64,000 nucleotides of DNA from Ralstonia soli (GTDB lineage Bacteria; Pseudomonadota; Gammaproteobacteria; Burkholderiales; Burkholderiaceae), in assembly GCF_023955655.1 (NCBI RefSeq), contig NZ_JAMXHT010000004.1, forward strand, positions 558,001 through 622,000, given 5' to 3'. Position numbers and translations under genes: made by a program. The first letter of the stretch is position 1. The number at the start of each line of letters is the position of its first letter. Below, in pieces: positions 35,829 to 44,830 of the stretch. The notes beneath the pieces were generated by a model that had not been told where the DNA came from, ran no database searches, and saw nothing but the letters and a program-made list of their open reading frames with translations.

Positions 35829-36701
35829 ATGACATCCCAGACAGACAGCAAGCAGCCGACGCCTGATCAAGCCGAGCGTAAAGCGTTCTTTCCGTCCCCC
35901 TACTCGCTCTCGCAATTCACATCGCCAAAGTCAGATCTCTCGGGTGCCGACTACCCGGATGCTTACAAGGGAGGTCGCTGGAAGGTACTACTTGTCGCTG
36001 CGGATGAGCGTTATCTGCTGACCGGGAACGATACCTTCTTTTCTACCGGCAACCATCCCATCGAGACGCTCCTGCCCATGTACCACCTGGACCGCGCAGG
36101 CTTCGAGTTCGACATTGCCACGCTATCCGGCAATCCGGTCAAGTTCGAGTGGTGGGCGTTCCCCTCTGAGGACGAGGAGGTAAAGGCCTTCTACGCCAAG
36201 TATGAGCAGAAGTTTCACGAGCCAAGCAAGCTTGCCGACGTTATTGAAACCCTGGACAAGGATGCAGACTACATTGCGGTTTTCATCCCCGGCGGACACG
36301 GTGCTCTGATGGGTCTCCCCTTCAGCGCAGACATGAAGAAAACCCTGCAGTGGGCTATGGAGAACGATCGGTTCATCGTCACGCTGTGCCACGGGCCTGC
36401 GGCCTTGCTTTCAGCCGGCGTAGGCGAACCCAATGGCGGAGATCTGTTTCGTGGCTACCGCATTTGCGCATTCCCGGATGCCCTGGATAAGCAGACGCCA
36501 GCTATGGGTTATATGCCCGGTCCCTTGCGCTGGTCCTTCGGCGAAAAACTTGCGGCGATGGGAATCGAGATCACAAACACGAAAATTGATGGAAGCGTGA
36601 TGCGAGACCGAAAGCTCCTCACAGGTGACAGTCCCTACGCCGGCAACAATCTTGGCAAGCTGGCTGCCCGCGCGTTACTGGACGACGTGAAAAACAGGTG
36701 A
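35829..36701 (+). CDS. hchA: Hsp31-like glyoxalase III / protein deglycase (DJ-1/PfpI superfamily)
   Basis: 290 residues from the ATG at 35829 (AGAAGGAAA upstream); E. coli HchA is 283. The nucleophile cysteine is in T-L-C-H-G-P-A-A-L near residue 184, and the N-terminal extension and the G-G-H-G-A-L loop match Hsp31. It detoxifies methylglyoxal to lactate without glutathione and can act as a holdase. Located after the crotonase, same strand, possibly for reactive-carbonyl stress. Confidence 0.86.
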   Translation: MTSQTDSKQPTPDQAERKAFFPSPYSLSQFTSPKSDLSGADYPDAYKGGRWKVLLVAADERYLLTGNDTFFSTGNHPIETLLPMYHLDRAGFEFDIATLSGNPVKFEWWAFPSEDEEVKAFYAKYEQKFHEPSKLADVIETLDKDADYIAVFIPGGHGALMGLPFSADMKKTLQWAMENDRFIVTLCHGPAALLSAGVGEPNGGDLFRGYRICAFPDALDKQTPAMGYMPGPLRWSFGEKLAAMGIEITNTKIDGSVMRDRKLLTGDSPYAGNNLGKLAARALLDDVKNR

Positions 36702-36957
36702 CCGCTAGCGCTCACGCCATCGAGTGTCTGGTCAGGCGGTTGATTGGGATTGCCCGCATAGACATTGATTTTCCTGCGGTCACAGCGCGGGATGTTTCAC
36801 TTATCCCGAGCTGCACGACTTCTTTGAGCTACATGTGTGGCCCCTTTGGGCTCAGCCTGAGGGGGCACTCCAAAAGCCTGAGTTGAATGGGCCAGGATTC
36901 GGTACAACGGCAGGCAGACTGCGATAGCGTTTCGGCCTAACGCACTCGATTACCCTT

Positions 36958-37998
36958 TCACGCTTCGGGCCGCTGCACGATCACGCCATACCAACCTAGA
37001 CCTGGATAGGTCTCATAGCCAGGGGTGCGCGCAAAGGCGACTTGCGTGCCGTCAGATGTTTGGTAGCAACCCGTTGATGCATTGCCCGCCTTGAGGGGGA
37101 ATATCTCGCTCAACAGCCCTTTGCCGTCTGAGGCGGCGATCACGCGATGATTGGAGTCGATGAGCAGGCAACGCGTACGCTGCCAATCTTCGCTGGATAC
37201 TCGCACGCTCTTTACCACCGTCTCGGCCTGGGGTTCCCAGTTGAAGAACACCGCGAGCACACCAAGCGGCGCACCATCGACCTGGCCCTCGGAGCGGATC
37301 GCAGTAGCGTAGGTCGCGACGCTGGCGTTGTTAAGCATCCGTGAGACCGCAATGTCGTGCGCCACATACTCTTCGCCCGATGTGGTCGCCAACGCGCGCC
37401 GGAACCAGTCCACGCCTGACACAGTCCGACCACGCACATCTGGATAGGCTTGTGGCCTGCCGTTGGCGATCACCCGCCCTTGGGCGTCGATTACCCACAG
37501 GTCCAAATAGACGGTGTAGCTGTTCAAGATGACGCCCAGCCTCTTACTCGCGAATGCCGTCGTGCTGCTGTCAGGACGGCTCACCGCTTCGACCACGGCC
37601 GCGTCGGTAGCCCACCAGCGTACGTCACAAGAGCGTTCGTAGAGATTGCGATCGACAATGTCGATCATGTTGAGCGCCATGTCCGCCAGACGCTGACCCT
37701 GCTGGCCACGCATCTGTTGGATCATGGCATCGCCCAGTTGCGTAAGCTCGACGATGGAACCGCCCAGCTCGGTGGTGAGCTCGCCGGTAATGCCCGCAAT
37801 GCGCTCCGACACCTGCTTGACCTGATTGGCAACCACGCTGAAGGTACGGCCCGTTTCTCCGGCGCGCGCGGCCTCGATCAGGGCGTTCAGTGCGAGAAAC
37901 TTGGTTTCGCGGTTGATTTCAGCAATGCCGGAAATCTTGTTGTCGGCGATACGGCCAACGTGGTGAGACAGTTCTACGATGCGCTCCGCACTTGCCAT
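36958..37998 (-). CDS. Soluble methyl-accepting chemotaxis-like protein with C-terminal Cache sensor
   Basis: 346 residues from the ATG at 37998, which has AAAGGAGT just upstream. Residues about 1-80 are the MCP hairpin tip (F-L-A-L-N-A-L-I-E-A-A-R-A-G-E, then S-V-V-A-N-Q-V). The rest is a Cache/PDC sensor (D-L-W-V-I-D-A-Q-G-R-V near 170, L-L-I-D-S-N-H-R-V near 285). No transmembrane segment or signal peptide is seen, so sensor and tip are both cytoplasmic and in reverse order to normal receptors. May signal through CheA or act as a soluble partner. Confidence 0.78.
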   Translation of the reverse strand: MASAERIVELSHHVGRIADNKISGIAEINRETKFLALNALIEAARAGETGRTFSVVANQVKQVSERIAGITGELTTELGGSIVELTQLGDAMIQQMRGQQGQRLADMALNMIDIVDRNLYERSCDVRWWATDAAVVEAVSRPDSSTTAFASKRLGVILNSYTVYLDLWVIDAQGRVIANGRPQAYPDVRGRTVSGVDWFRRALATTSGEEYVAHDIAVSRMLNNASVATYATAIRSEGQVDGAPLGVLAVFFNWEPQAETVVKSVRVSSEDWQRTRCLLIDSNHRVIAASDGKGLLSEIFPLKAGNASTGCYQTSDGTQVAFARTPGYETYPGLGWYGVIVQRPEA

Positions 37999-38406
37999 GG
38001 CGCGACTCCTTTCGGTGCAATGGGCTCCGGCATGGGCAGTACAGAAGCCGGATGGATTTGATCTGCGGGGGACCATGCGAAAGGCGTGCCAAGCGGGGTG
38101 ACGCGGGGATGCCGAATCCATTGCACGGCACATGAGCATGCTCAGTCAGGTCGCGCATCGCGAGAGTGCAGGATGCCCTATGTGCGGGCGCATATTGGGC
38201 CAGACCATCGTGCAGCCGGCATTGACTTTGCCTGCAGCGTCGCGAACAGTAGGTCAACTCGCACATGAAGCAGGTCTGGCAGCGATCCAGCATCGGCTTG
38301 ATCGCTCCTTAGGCAAGGATGGAATTGGCCCCGTGTCAGGAAGGACGAGGCGATTCAACGTCGGTGCGCCAAACAGGCGGCACGGACATGGCGGGCCAGC
38401 GAGTTG
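37999..38406. other. 408 bp upstream of the MCP-like gene
   Basis: Holds the promoter of the MCP-like gene at its low end. No gene, repeat or RNA was recognised in the remainder. Confidence 0.35.
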
Positions 38407-38541
38407 TCACCCGAAGCGGCCCCAAGCCTGGGCCAGTGGCTCGTATTCGACAGGAGATAGGCCCACCTCAAAAAGCATGGTGCGTTTGAAGCGGTATTCG
38501 TCGTTGGTGCGACCTGATTTTTGTTTTTGTTGTGCGGTCAT
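38407..38541 (-). CDS. Possible 44-residue protein
   Basis: ATG at 38541 with GGAG 10 bases upstream; the product is charged (start M-T-A-Q-Q-K-Q-K-S, end A-W-G-R-F-G), with a central N-D-E-Y-R-F-K-R-T. No known domain. The ribosome site and the codon pattern make it plausible, but a random frame is possible in GC-rich DNA. Confidence 0.35.
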   Translation of the reverse strand: MTAQQKQKSGRTNDEYRFKRTMLFEVGLSPVEYEPLAQAWGRFG

Positions 38542-38945
38542 GCGTTTTGTTCTCCATCTTGACGGGTGTTAGGGCAGCTCCCTAACAAGGGGATCGCACA
38601 GGCTAAATTCATTTAGCCGCCATGTGCGATTGGCCTTGCTTAACCCGCAAATTTTCCCAGTCATCTAAACGGTGCTACGCTGGCCCCTTCTTTGAGAGGG
38701 GAAGGTGTCGCCTATGTCAGGCGACAAACCAGTCTCCCTCTGTCGTTTATTTCTAGTTAGGCGTACCGTCCTCTGCCACGTGAGGCCCTTAGAGGACATT
38801 TGCGTTGGCAATAGAAGTGGTTCAGATGATGCGCACAATACCCCAACTCCGGCTTGCAGAAGGCAAACAGGTCATGCGGCGGACTGGGCACCGCATCTCC
38901 GGTTGTCAGTAAAACATTGACGCTGAGGTCAACGAAAGCGGGGTT
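38542..38945. other. 404-bp region before the AtoE terminator
   Basis: Contains an inverted repeat TTAGGG-N5-CCCTAA near 38570-38586 but no supported gene. Confidence 0.3.
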
Positions 38946-38973
38946 GCTTGCGCCGCCTAATGGAAGCGCAAGC
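38946..38973 (-). terminator. Hairpin downstream of the AtoE-like gene
   Basis: GCTTGCGC (38946-38953) pairs perfectly with GCGCAAGC (38966-38973), loop 12 nt, 9 bp after the transporter stop. No T-run is present. Confidence 0.45.
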
Positions 38974-38982
38974 GGCGGTGCG

Positions 38983-40449
38983 CTAGGGTAGGACTGGTGA
39001 GGAATATGGCAATGTCCTTGCTAGTGCCCACAGCAGTATCAACACGATAGGGGTATGGCTGAGAAACTGGGCGAAGGTAAAGCCGACTAGGTCACGGGCT
39101 TTCAACCTCAGGATGCCGAGCAAGGGCAGCATCCAGAACGGGTTGATGAGGTTCGGCAGCGCCTCGGCGGCGTTGTAGATTTGTACCGCCCATCCCAGAT
39201 GAACGTGCAAGTCGTTGGCAGCCTGCATCACATAGGGCGCTTCGATGATCCACTTCCCACCACCGGATGGCACGAAAAAGCCCAGTACCGCGGAATAGAT
39301 GCCCATCATCAACGGGTAGCTTTCGCCCGATGACACGCTGACAAACAGCGTTGAAAGGTGGTGGGAAAGCGACGCGCCGTCCGCGCCCTGCGCGGTGGTC
39401 AGCATGCTGGCGATAGCCCCGTAGAGCGGGAACTGGATCAGCACGCCAGTGGTGGCCGGTACCGCCTTACCAACCGCATCGAGAAAGCTCCGCGGTCTCC
39501 AATGCAGAAGCATGCCGGCCAGCAGGAAGATCAGGTTGTAGGTATTGAGGCCAGAAATCGCCACCAGCAAGGGCTTGGAGGACAATTCATGCCACACCCA
39601 CCCTCCCCCCAATGCCACGAGCACAAGTGTCAACAGGGGACTGTGCTCAAACCATTCGCCTGGCCGCGTCTGGACAGACTCGGAAATCCCCGTCGGCTCG
39701 ATTTCGACACCGAGTTCGGCGGCCGTCCTCGCGCGGGCCGGGGCTGGTGCGGTCCAGTAGGCGATCAGCGTTGATACCGCCAGCAATACAGCCGTCACCA
39801 CCAAGCTTTGCCACAGAAAAATCGTCTGGCTGAAGGGAATCACCCCGGTGATCTTAAGCAGGCTGGCTGGAATACTGGCAGCGTTCGCCTGCAGTTGCGC
39901 CGCCGACGAGCTGAGGCCCATCGCCCAGGTTGCACCGATACCGAGATACGCGGCGGCGCCGGCGGCGCGGTAGTCCATGCGCAGCTCCGTGCGGCGGGCA
40001 AGCGCCTTGGCCAGCAGGCCCGCAAAAATCAGGCTGATGGCCCAGTGCAGCAGCGATGCCACCACGCTGACGAAGGCCACATAGGCCACGGCCGAGCGCC
40101 CGTTCTTCGGCACCCGGGCTGCGCGGTCGACCAGCCTCGCCATTGGTGGCGAACTGGCGATGACGTATCCGGTGATGGCGACCATCGCCATCTGCATGGT
40201 GAACGGAATCAGGCTCCAGAACCCATTCCCGAACGCCACGGACACAGCGCCCGGCGACGCACCGATTGCCATCGTGCCGATCGCAACGGCAACGACAGTC
40301 AGCGCGACGAACACGTAGGCATCGGGGTACCACTTCTCGCACCAGGCTGTCACACGCAGTGCCAGGCGTTCAAGCGCTGGTGTGTCGGCCGGCGGTGCGG
40401 CCTCTTGCGGCACAGGCGCGGCCGCGGCAAGCTTTTCATGAACTGACAT
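38983..40449 (-). CDS. atoE: AtoE-type short-chain fatty acid transporter
   Basis: 488 residues, about 12 membrane helices, with the AtoE family pattern: an N-terminal cytosolic stretch, then W-C-E-K-W-Y-P-D-A-Y-V-F-V near residue 35, and P-S-G-G-G-K-W near residue 365. It imports short-chain fatty acids in the inner membrane. It is 18 bp downstream of an amidase on the same strand, suggesting that it takes up or recycles the acid released from an amide, or the amide itself. Confidence 0.84.
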   Translation of the reverse strand: MSVHEKLAAAAPVPQEAAPPADTPALERLALRVTAWCEKWYPDAYVFVALTVVAVAIGTMAIGASPGAVSVAFGNGFWSLIPFTMQMAMVAITGYVIASSPPMARLVDRAARVPKNGRSAVAYVAFVSVVASLLHWAISLIFAGLLAKALARRTELRMDYRAAGAAAYLGIGATWAMGLSSSAAQLQANAASIPASLLKITGVIPFSQTIFLWQSLVVTAVLLAVSTLIAYWTAPAPARARTAAELGVEIEPTGISESVQTRPGEWFEHSPLLTLVLVALGGGWVWHELSSKPLLVAISGLNTYNLIFLLAGMLLHWRPRSFLDAVGKAVPATTGVLIQFPLYGAIASMLTTAQGADGASLSHHLSTLFVSVSSGESYPLMMGIYSAVLGFFVPSGGGKWIIEAPYVMQAANDLHVHLGWAVQIYNAAEALPNLINPFWMLPLLGILRLKARDLVGFTFAQFLSHTPIVLILLWALARTLPYSSPVLP

Positions 40450-40467
40450 GGCTGCATCTCCTTCTGC

Positions 40468-41970
40468 CTAGGCCTGGCTGCCGTGCGCGATGCGCGGGCC
40501 ACGCGGAACGTGGGAAGACATACCAAGCGATTGCTCGAGCAGATGGGCGGCGCCAAGCAGACGGAAGTCGCCACGTGGACGACCCATCAGTTGCAGGCCG
40601 ACCGGGCGCCCATCGGCCGTCAGGCCAACTGGGATCGATATGACGGGGCAGCCAGTCAGTGTCAGGACAAAGGTCAGGTACATCCAGTCGATATAAGACG
40701 CCAGCGGTTCCCCATCGATCTGCGTCGGGAAACGTTGCGACACCGGAAACGGCGCCACGGCGACCGTCGGGCACGCGAGCACGTCGTATTGCTCAAAGAA
40801 AGCCGCCACACGCAGAAAGAGTTCGCCGCGCAAGCGGTCGGCACGGGCCACGTCCGCACCGGTCTGGTTCAGGCCCTTCTCGATGTTCCAGATGATCTCG
40901 TCGCAAATCTGTGCGCGGTAAGGCTCCAGCAATGGGCTTCGGACGGCTGCCACCAGGTTGGCGCGCAGGGTCTGGAACGCTTCGAACGCGCCGGTGAAAT
41001 CGGGGTGCGCTCCATCAACTTCCGCACCGAAATCGGCAAAGCGCAATGCAGCGGTCCGACAAATTGCCGCGACCTCGGCTTCTACCTTGCCAATACCGAG
41101 GTTTGGCGAGAACGCGACCCGGGCCGGTGCACTCGGTTCGGAAATGGCCCGGACAAACGGTACAGAAGGAGCCGGCCAAGACAGCGGATCGCGCATGTCG
41201 AAATGCGCTTGGGCATCGAGCATCAGCGCCACGTCGGCAACGCTGCGCGCCATGGGCCCTTCCACCCAGAGCGGGTCGTAAGGCATCACCGACGCCGGGC
41301 GTGGCACACGGCCAACGCTGGGCCGCATGCCAACGACACCGCAGTAGCTGGCCGGGATGCGCAGGCTTCCCCCAAGATCATTTCCGGTCGCGAGCCAGAC
41401 CATACCGGCAGCCAGCGCTGCGGCCGAACCCCCAGAGGAGCCGCCTGCCGAAAGCTCGATGTTCCAAGGATTGCGCGTTGCACCAAAGACGGTGTTGAAC
41501 GTGTTGGCGCCAGCAAACTCGGGCACATTCGACTTGGCAATCGGAATGGCGCCCCGCTGCTCGAGGTTGGCCACCGTAAGGTCCGAGCGATCCGCCACAT
41601 TGTCGGCGTAGATCGGCGAGCCATAGGTCGTGGGCGCCCCGGACAGATCGTTGTAGTCCTTGACGGCGATCGGCAGGCCGGCGAGCCAGCCCGGTGCCTG
41701 CAACGTCGCAACATCCGGCTTTGGGAAATGTCTGGCGGTGGCGCGCGCTGCCTCGAAGCAGCGGATTGGCAGCGCGTTGACGACGGGATCAACTGCTTCG
41801 ATGCGGGCAATGGCGGCGTCCACCAGATCCAGCGGCGAGAGTTCGCGCTGCCTGAGTAGCCGAACCGCCTCCGTGGCGCTCAGTTCGCACAGGGCATCGC
41901 TCCGGGTATCGGGCGTGTTGAGCGAATCCGGAGTATCGGGGGTATCAATGATGCCGATGTTGCTGGTCAT
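40468..41970 (-). CDS. Amidase (amidase-signature family)
   Basis: 500 residues from the ATG at 41970 (CAGGAGACA upstream); longer upstream translation is unsupported. The Ser-Ser-Lys triad is recognised: Lys in P-I-A-V-K-D-Y-N near residue 106 and the glycine-rich serine stretch A-G-G-S-S-G-G-S-A near 170-178. It hydrolyses amide bonds in the cytosol. With AtoE it forms a two-gene operon, divergently flanked by a LysR gene. The amide substrate is unknown. Confidence 0.87.
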   Translation of the reverse strand: MTSNIGIIDTPDTPDSLNTPDTRSDALCELSATEAVRLLRQRELSPLDLVDAAIARIEAVDPVVNALPIRCFEAARATARHFPKPDVATLQAPGWLAGLPIAVKDYNDLSGAPTTYGSPIYADNVADRSDLTVANLEQRGAIPIAKSNVPEFAGANTFNTVFGATRNPWNIELSAGGSSGGSAAALAAGMVWLATGNDLGGSLRIPASYCGVVGMRPSVGRVPRPASVMPYDPLWVEGPMARSVADVALMLDAQAHFDMRDPLSWPAPSVPFVRAISEPSAPARVAFSPNLGIGKVEAEVAAICRTAALRFADFGAEVDGAHPDFTGAFEAFQTLRANLVAAVRSPLLEPYRAQICDEIIWNIEKGLNQTGADVARADRLRGELFLRVAAFFEQYDVLACPTVAVAPFPVSQRFPTQIDGEPLASYIDWMYLTFVLTLTGCPVISIPVGLTADGRPVGLQLMGRPRGDFRLLGAAHLLEQSLGMSSHVPRGPRIAHGSQA

Positions 41971-42132
41971 GCCTGTCTCCTGTCTATTGTCATGGTCCTG
42001 CGGCGCAGGGAAGCACGCTTGTGACGCCGGGACGAATGCAGAATAATTGGCCGTGCATATCGAGGGGAAATCACATCTCCTGATGACACTCATAAGCTCG
42101 CTGCACTGCAAACCTGCGCACCGGATCCGGTC

Positions 42133-43017
42133 ATGGACATCAGGCAACTTCGCACCTTTATCACGGTGGCGCGCTTCGGCAACGTCACCAGGGCGGCCGA
42201 TGCGCTTCACGTAACGCAGCCCGCGGTCAGCGGACAACTGCGCCAAATGGAAGAGGAACTGGGGCTGCAGTTGTTCACGCGCACGAAGTCGTCGGTCGTG
42301 CTGACGCAATGCGGGCAGGCCCTGCTCGCCCGTGCTGAGAAGGCCCTGGAGGCGTTCGGCGATTTCATGCATGCCGCCAAGGCGATGCATGGACACATCG
42401 AAGGCAACCTTAGCCTTGGCATCGTGATGCTCGATCCGAGCATGCTCCGCGTGGGCCCGTTGCTTCAACGACTGGTACAGCAATGTCCCGCTCTGCGGAT
42501 CGACCTGCAGGTCGGCCGCACACCCTGGCTGCTGACGGCGCTACAGGCCTCCGAGATCGACGCGGCGATCATGGTCGCGCGTTCGGCACCCAGAGGGACC
42601 AGCATGCTCGTATTGAAGCCGCTGACGTTTCGACTGGTTGCGCCGGCGGAATGGGCGGCACGGGTAGCATCTGCGGCGCCTTTGGAACTGTCACGGATGC
42701 CGTGGCTTCGCATGACGCCACGCAGTGCACATCAGGAGTTGTTGACCGAGATCCTCACACACGCTGGCATCGCCCCAGTGGAAACGGTGCTGGCCGACCA
42801 CGAATTGATGATCCGGGAACTGGTTGCGGCGGGTGTAGGCATTGGGCTGATGCGAGAGAACCTCGCCCTGACCGCGCTGGCCGCCGGCGAACTGGTCTTC
42901 GTGGGCGACTACAGCGCGACGACCAACCTAGCACTTCTGTATCCCGAAGAGCGCGAGAACGAGCCCGCAATCTGTGCGGTACGTGACGCGCTACAACACG
43001 TGTGGCAGCAGGCTTAG
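42133..43017 (+). CDS. LysR-family transcriptional regulator
   Basis: 294 residues. Winged HTH at residues 15-35 (G-N-V-T-R-A-A-D-A-L-H-V-T-Q-P-A-V-S), followed by the effector domain. Divergent from the amidase-atoE operon, with a 162-bp gap containing AT-rich sequence (AATAATTGG near 42040), so it probably controls that operon and itself. Confidence 0.9.
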   Translation: MDIRQLRTFITVARFGNVTRAADALHVTQPAVSGQLRQMEEELGLQLFTRTKSSVVLTQCGQALLARAEKALEAFGDFMHAAKAMHGHIEGNLSLGIVMLDPSMLRVGPLLQRLVQQCPALRIDLQVGRTPWLLTALQASEIDAAIMVARSAPRGTSMLVLKPLTFRLVAPAEWAARVASAAPLELSRMPWLRMTPRSAHQELLTEILTHAGIAPVETVLADHELMIRELVAAGVGIGLMRENLALTALAAGELVFVGDYSATTNLALLYPEERENEPAICAVRDALQHVWQQA

Positions 43018-43078
43018 CGCTTGAGTGTCACCGGCCTATTACGCTTGCCACAAACCCTGTCAGCCGTCGCGCAGGATG

Positions 43079-43460
43079 GCCCGCGAATTCCGGCGATGGG
43101 TGCGACATCGTGAAGGTCAACTGATCTCGGCGATCACCGAGGCCGGTGCGTTTGTCTGCAACGGCCCGGACATTGAGGTGCCCGACCTGCAGATCATCTT
43201 CCGGCCGGCCAAGCAGGAGAACGGCGGGCGCACCGTGCGCTTGAGCCACGGCATCAGCGCACATATCAATCTTTGCGCCCCAAAAGCAAGAGCCATGTGC
43301 GACTGGTCTCCCCGCATACGACACACTCCCCGCCGATCGACAACAACTTTTTTGACCAGCCAGAGGACATGGATCTACTCAAGTGCGGGGCCAAGTTACT
43401 GGTCGATATCATGGAGCGAGATGCCTCAAGCCGGCTCGCAAGCAGCCGCATTACCCCGTG
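43079..43460 (+). pseudogene. Fragment of a GMC oxidoreductase (choline dehydrogenase type)
   Basis: The translated pieces match the C-terminal part of GMC flavoenzymes: I-T-E-A-G-A-F-V, P-D-L-Q-I-I-F, H-G-I-S-A-H-I-N-L, then after a frameshift near 43280 H-V-R-L-V-S-P, I-D-N-N-F-F and M-D-L-L-K-C-G-A-K. The FAD-binding N-terminus and end are missing, so the fragment is not functional. Confidence 0.7.
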
Positions 43461-43666
43461 AAGGCGAGGGCTTCGATGCCCAGGTGGTCGCCGATGCCAG
43501 TGGCTTGTGGAGCAAGATGTCCGGCGACATTGCCTTACGCCGTATGGAGCATGTCGGCGTCACGCTGACCTCGACGATTCAGTTGATCGCCGAGCTTGCA
43601 GGCAATTGGAGTACGCCCGAAGGCAGCCAATTGGTACAGGTAATCATGGGGACCGCGCAGGCGTAA
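43445..43666 (+). pseudogene. C-terminal fragment of an isochorismatase-like hydrolase (YcaC type)
   Basis: The last about 70 codons of an open frame read E-G-F-D-A-Q-V-V-A-D-A-S-G, A-L-R-R-M-E-H-V-G-V-T and I-Q-L-I-A-E-L, the pattern of the end of isochorismatase-family hydrolases. The catalytic N-terminal part with Asp, Lys and Cys is absent. It is directly fused to the GMC fragment, showing a deletion or recombination junction. Confidence 0.55.
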
Positions 43667-44449
43667 AAAATGGCAATTCCCACCCAAAACCTTAACTATC
43701 GGGAGCCACTGACGCAACCAGCGGCCATGGTCGAATGCAACGGTTTAGATCTATTCAATCTCGCGAGTCCTAAGCGGGCTCGCGCTGTCCGTTGGACGCA
43801 AGTCAGACAAGCGACTTCTTGCTGCGCGCAACGCCACAAGTAGAAGAAAATGAGCAAAGCATAGCGGAATTCCGTGGTGGTGCGGTGCGCGGCCGTCTCA
43901 GCGGTGGCGCAATTGTTTGCTTGCGGTGACGGCAGCAATGAAACGGCAGTGCCGGCGGACACTCAAATTTCCGTGACACGCCCCTGCGACGAGGCGACGC
44001 GGAGCGGTATTGGGATTCATGTCGGTGTTGGAAATCGCTCTGCATGCTAACCAACGCACGCGGCGATGGGATGGCCAAGTCGGTCAAAACCGGCCAGCCA
44101 CAACGCCCCACTCGTCCCACTCCCCTCGAACGATGGCGACAAGGTCGTCGCCAACACTTCGGGAACGAAAGACTCAGCTAACCGTAAAAACCCCTTAAAT
44201 CGGCAGAGGCCGGGCCTCACGGCGTGTCCCTATCCTGCACCACCCGGCATGCGGTACGCAGCGGATGGTTGGAACAGTTGAGCTCCCATCACATGCCGGT
44301 CCTTCCATAGTCCATTGCGACCACCCCACCGCTTGGCTCGCGCCACCTCCTAAAAAGGAGCTGGCTCAGCGCTTTCCCCTCCCCGTTTCCCTCAGTTGCT
44401 TGCAGAACACGGCATCGTGATTCGATACGTGCACGGCTACAAGCAGGAC
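43667..44449. other. 783-bp region without a recognisable gene
   Basis: No protein or RNA was identified. A 45-codon plus-strand frame starting M-L-T-N-A-R-G-D near 44048 has no ribosome site. The region lies downstream of the converging pseudogenes and the DUF934 gene, consistent with decayed DNA. Confidence 0.35.
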
Positions 44450-44830
44450 TCATGCAAACGGGGCAGCGCGCAAAATATCCGCCTGATAGAAAGAGGGAAA
44501 GCGATCTAAGTGGAGACTTGCAGCGTCTGGAGCAATCCCAGAAGGCAGAACAGCGCTGGAAAAGCCCATGCGTTCGAGCTGAAAAAGTTGGTCCACCAGA
44601 ATTTCGCCGATCGCACGCACGTCTGCCTCGAATCGCAGCCTTCGCCGTATCAGGTACGCCTGACTAAGCGCGCGGCCGTCCGTGAACTGCGGAAAATGCA
44701 ATTCGACGCAACGCGCTGCGCTGATCAACGCCTGCACCTCCATCGGGTCGACATCATTGGCCAGGGTGACGATGCCATCCCTGGCTTCGCCGAGATGTTG
44801 CTCCTCTGTCAGCAGCTTGATCCGATTCAT
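44450..44830 (-). CDS. DUF934 protein associated with sulfite reductase
   Basis: 126 residues matching DUF934, which sits next to cysI or cysH in many proteobacteria. Key pattern: F-T-D-G-R-A-L-S-Q-A near residue 49 and L-R-F-E-A-D-V-R-A-I-G-E-I-L near 67. It overlaps cysI by 4 bp (ATGA). Its role in assimilatory sulfate reduction is not established. Confidence 0.85.
   Translation of the reverse strand: MNRIKLLTEEQHLGEARDGIVTLANDVDPMEVQALISAARCVELHFPQFTDGRALSQAYLIRRRLRFEADVRAIGEILVDQLFQLERMGFSSAVLPSGIAPDAASLHLDRFPSFYQADILRAAPFA

Noticed and set aside
38618-43310. Shared GCCATGTGCGA string near 38618 and 43293
   Set aside because: The second copy is inside the GMC oxidoreductase fragment and encodes a normal family motif, so the match is probably coincidence.
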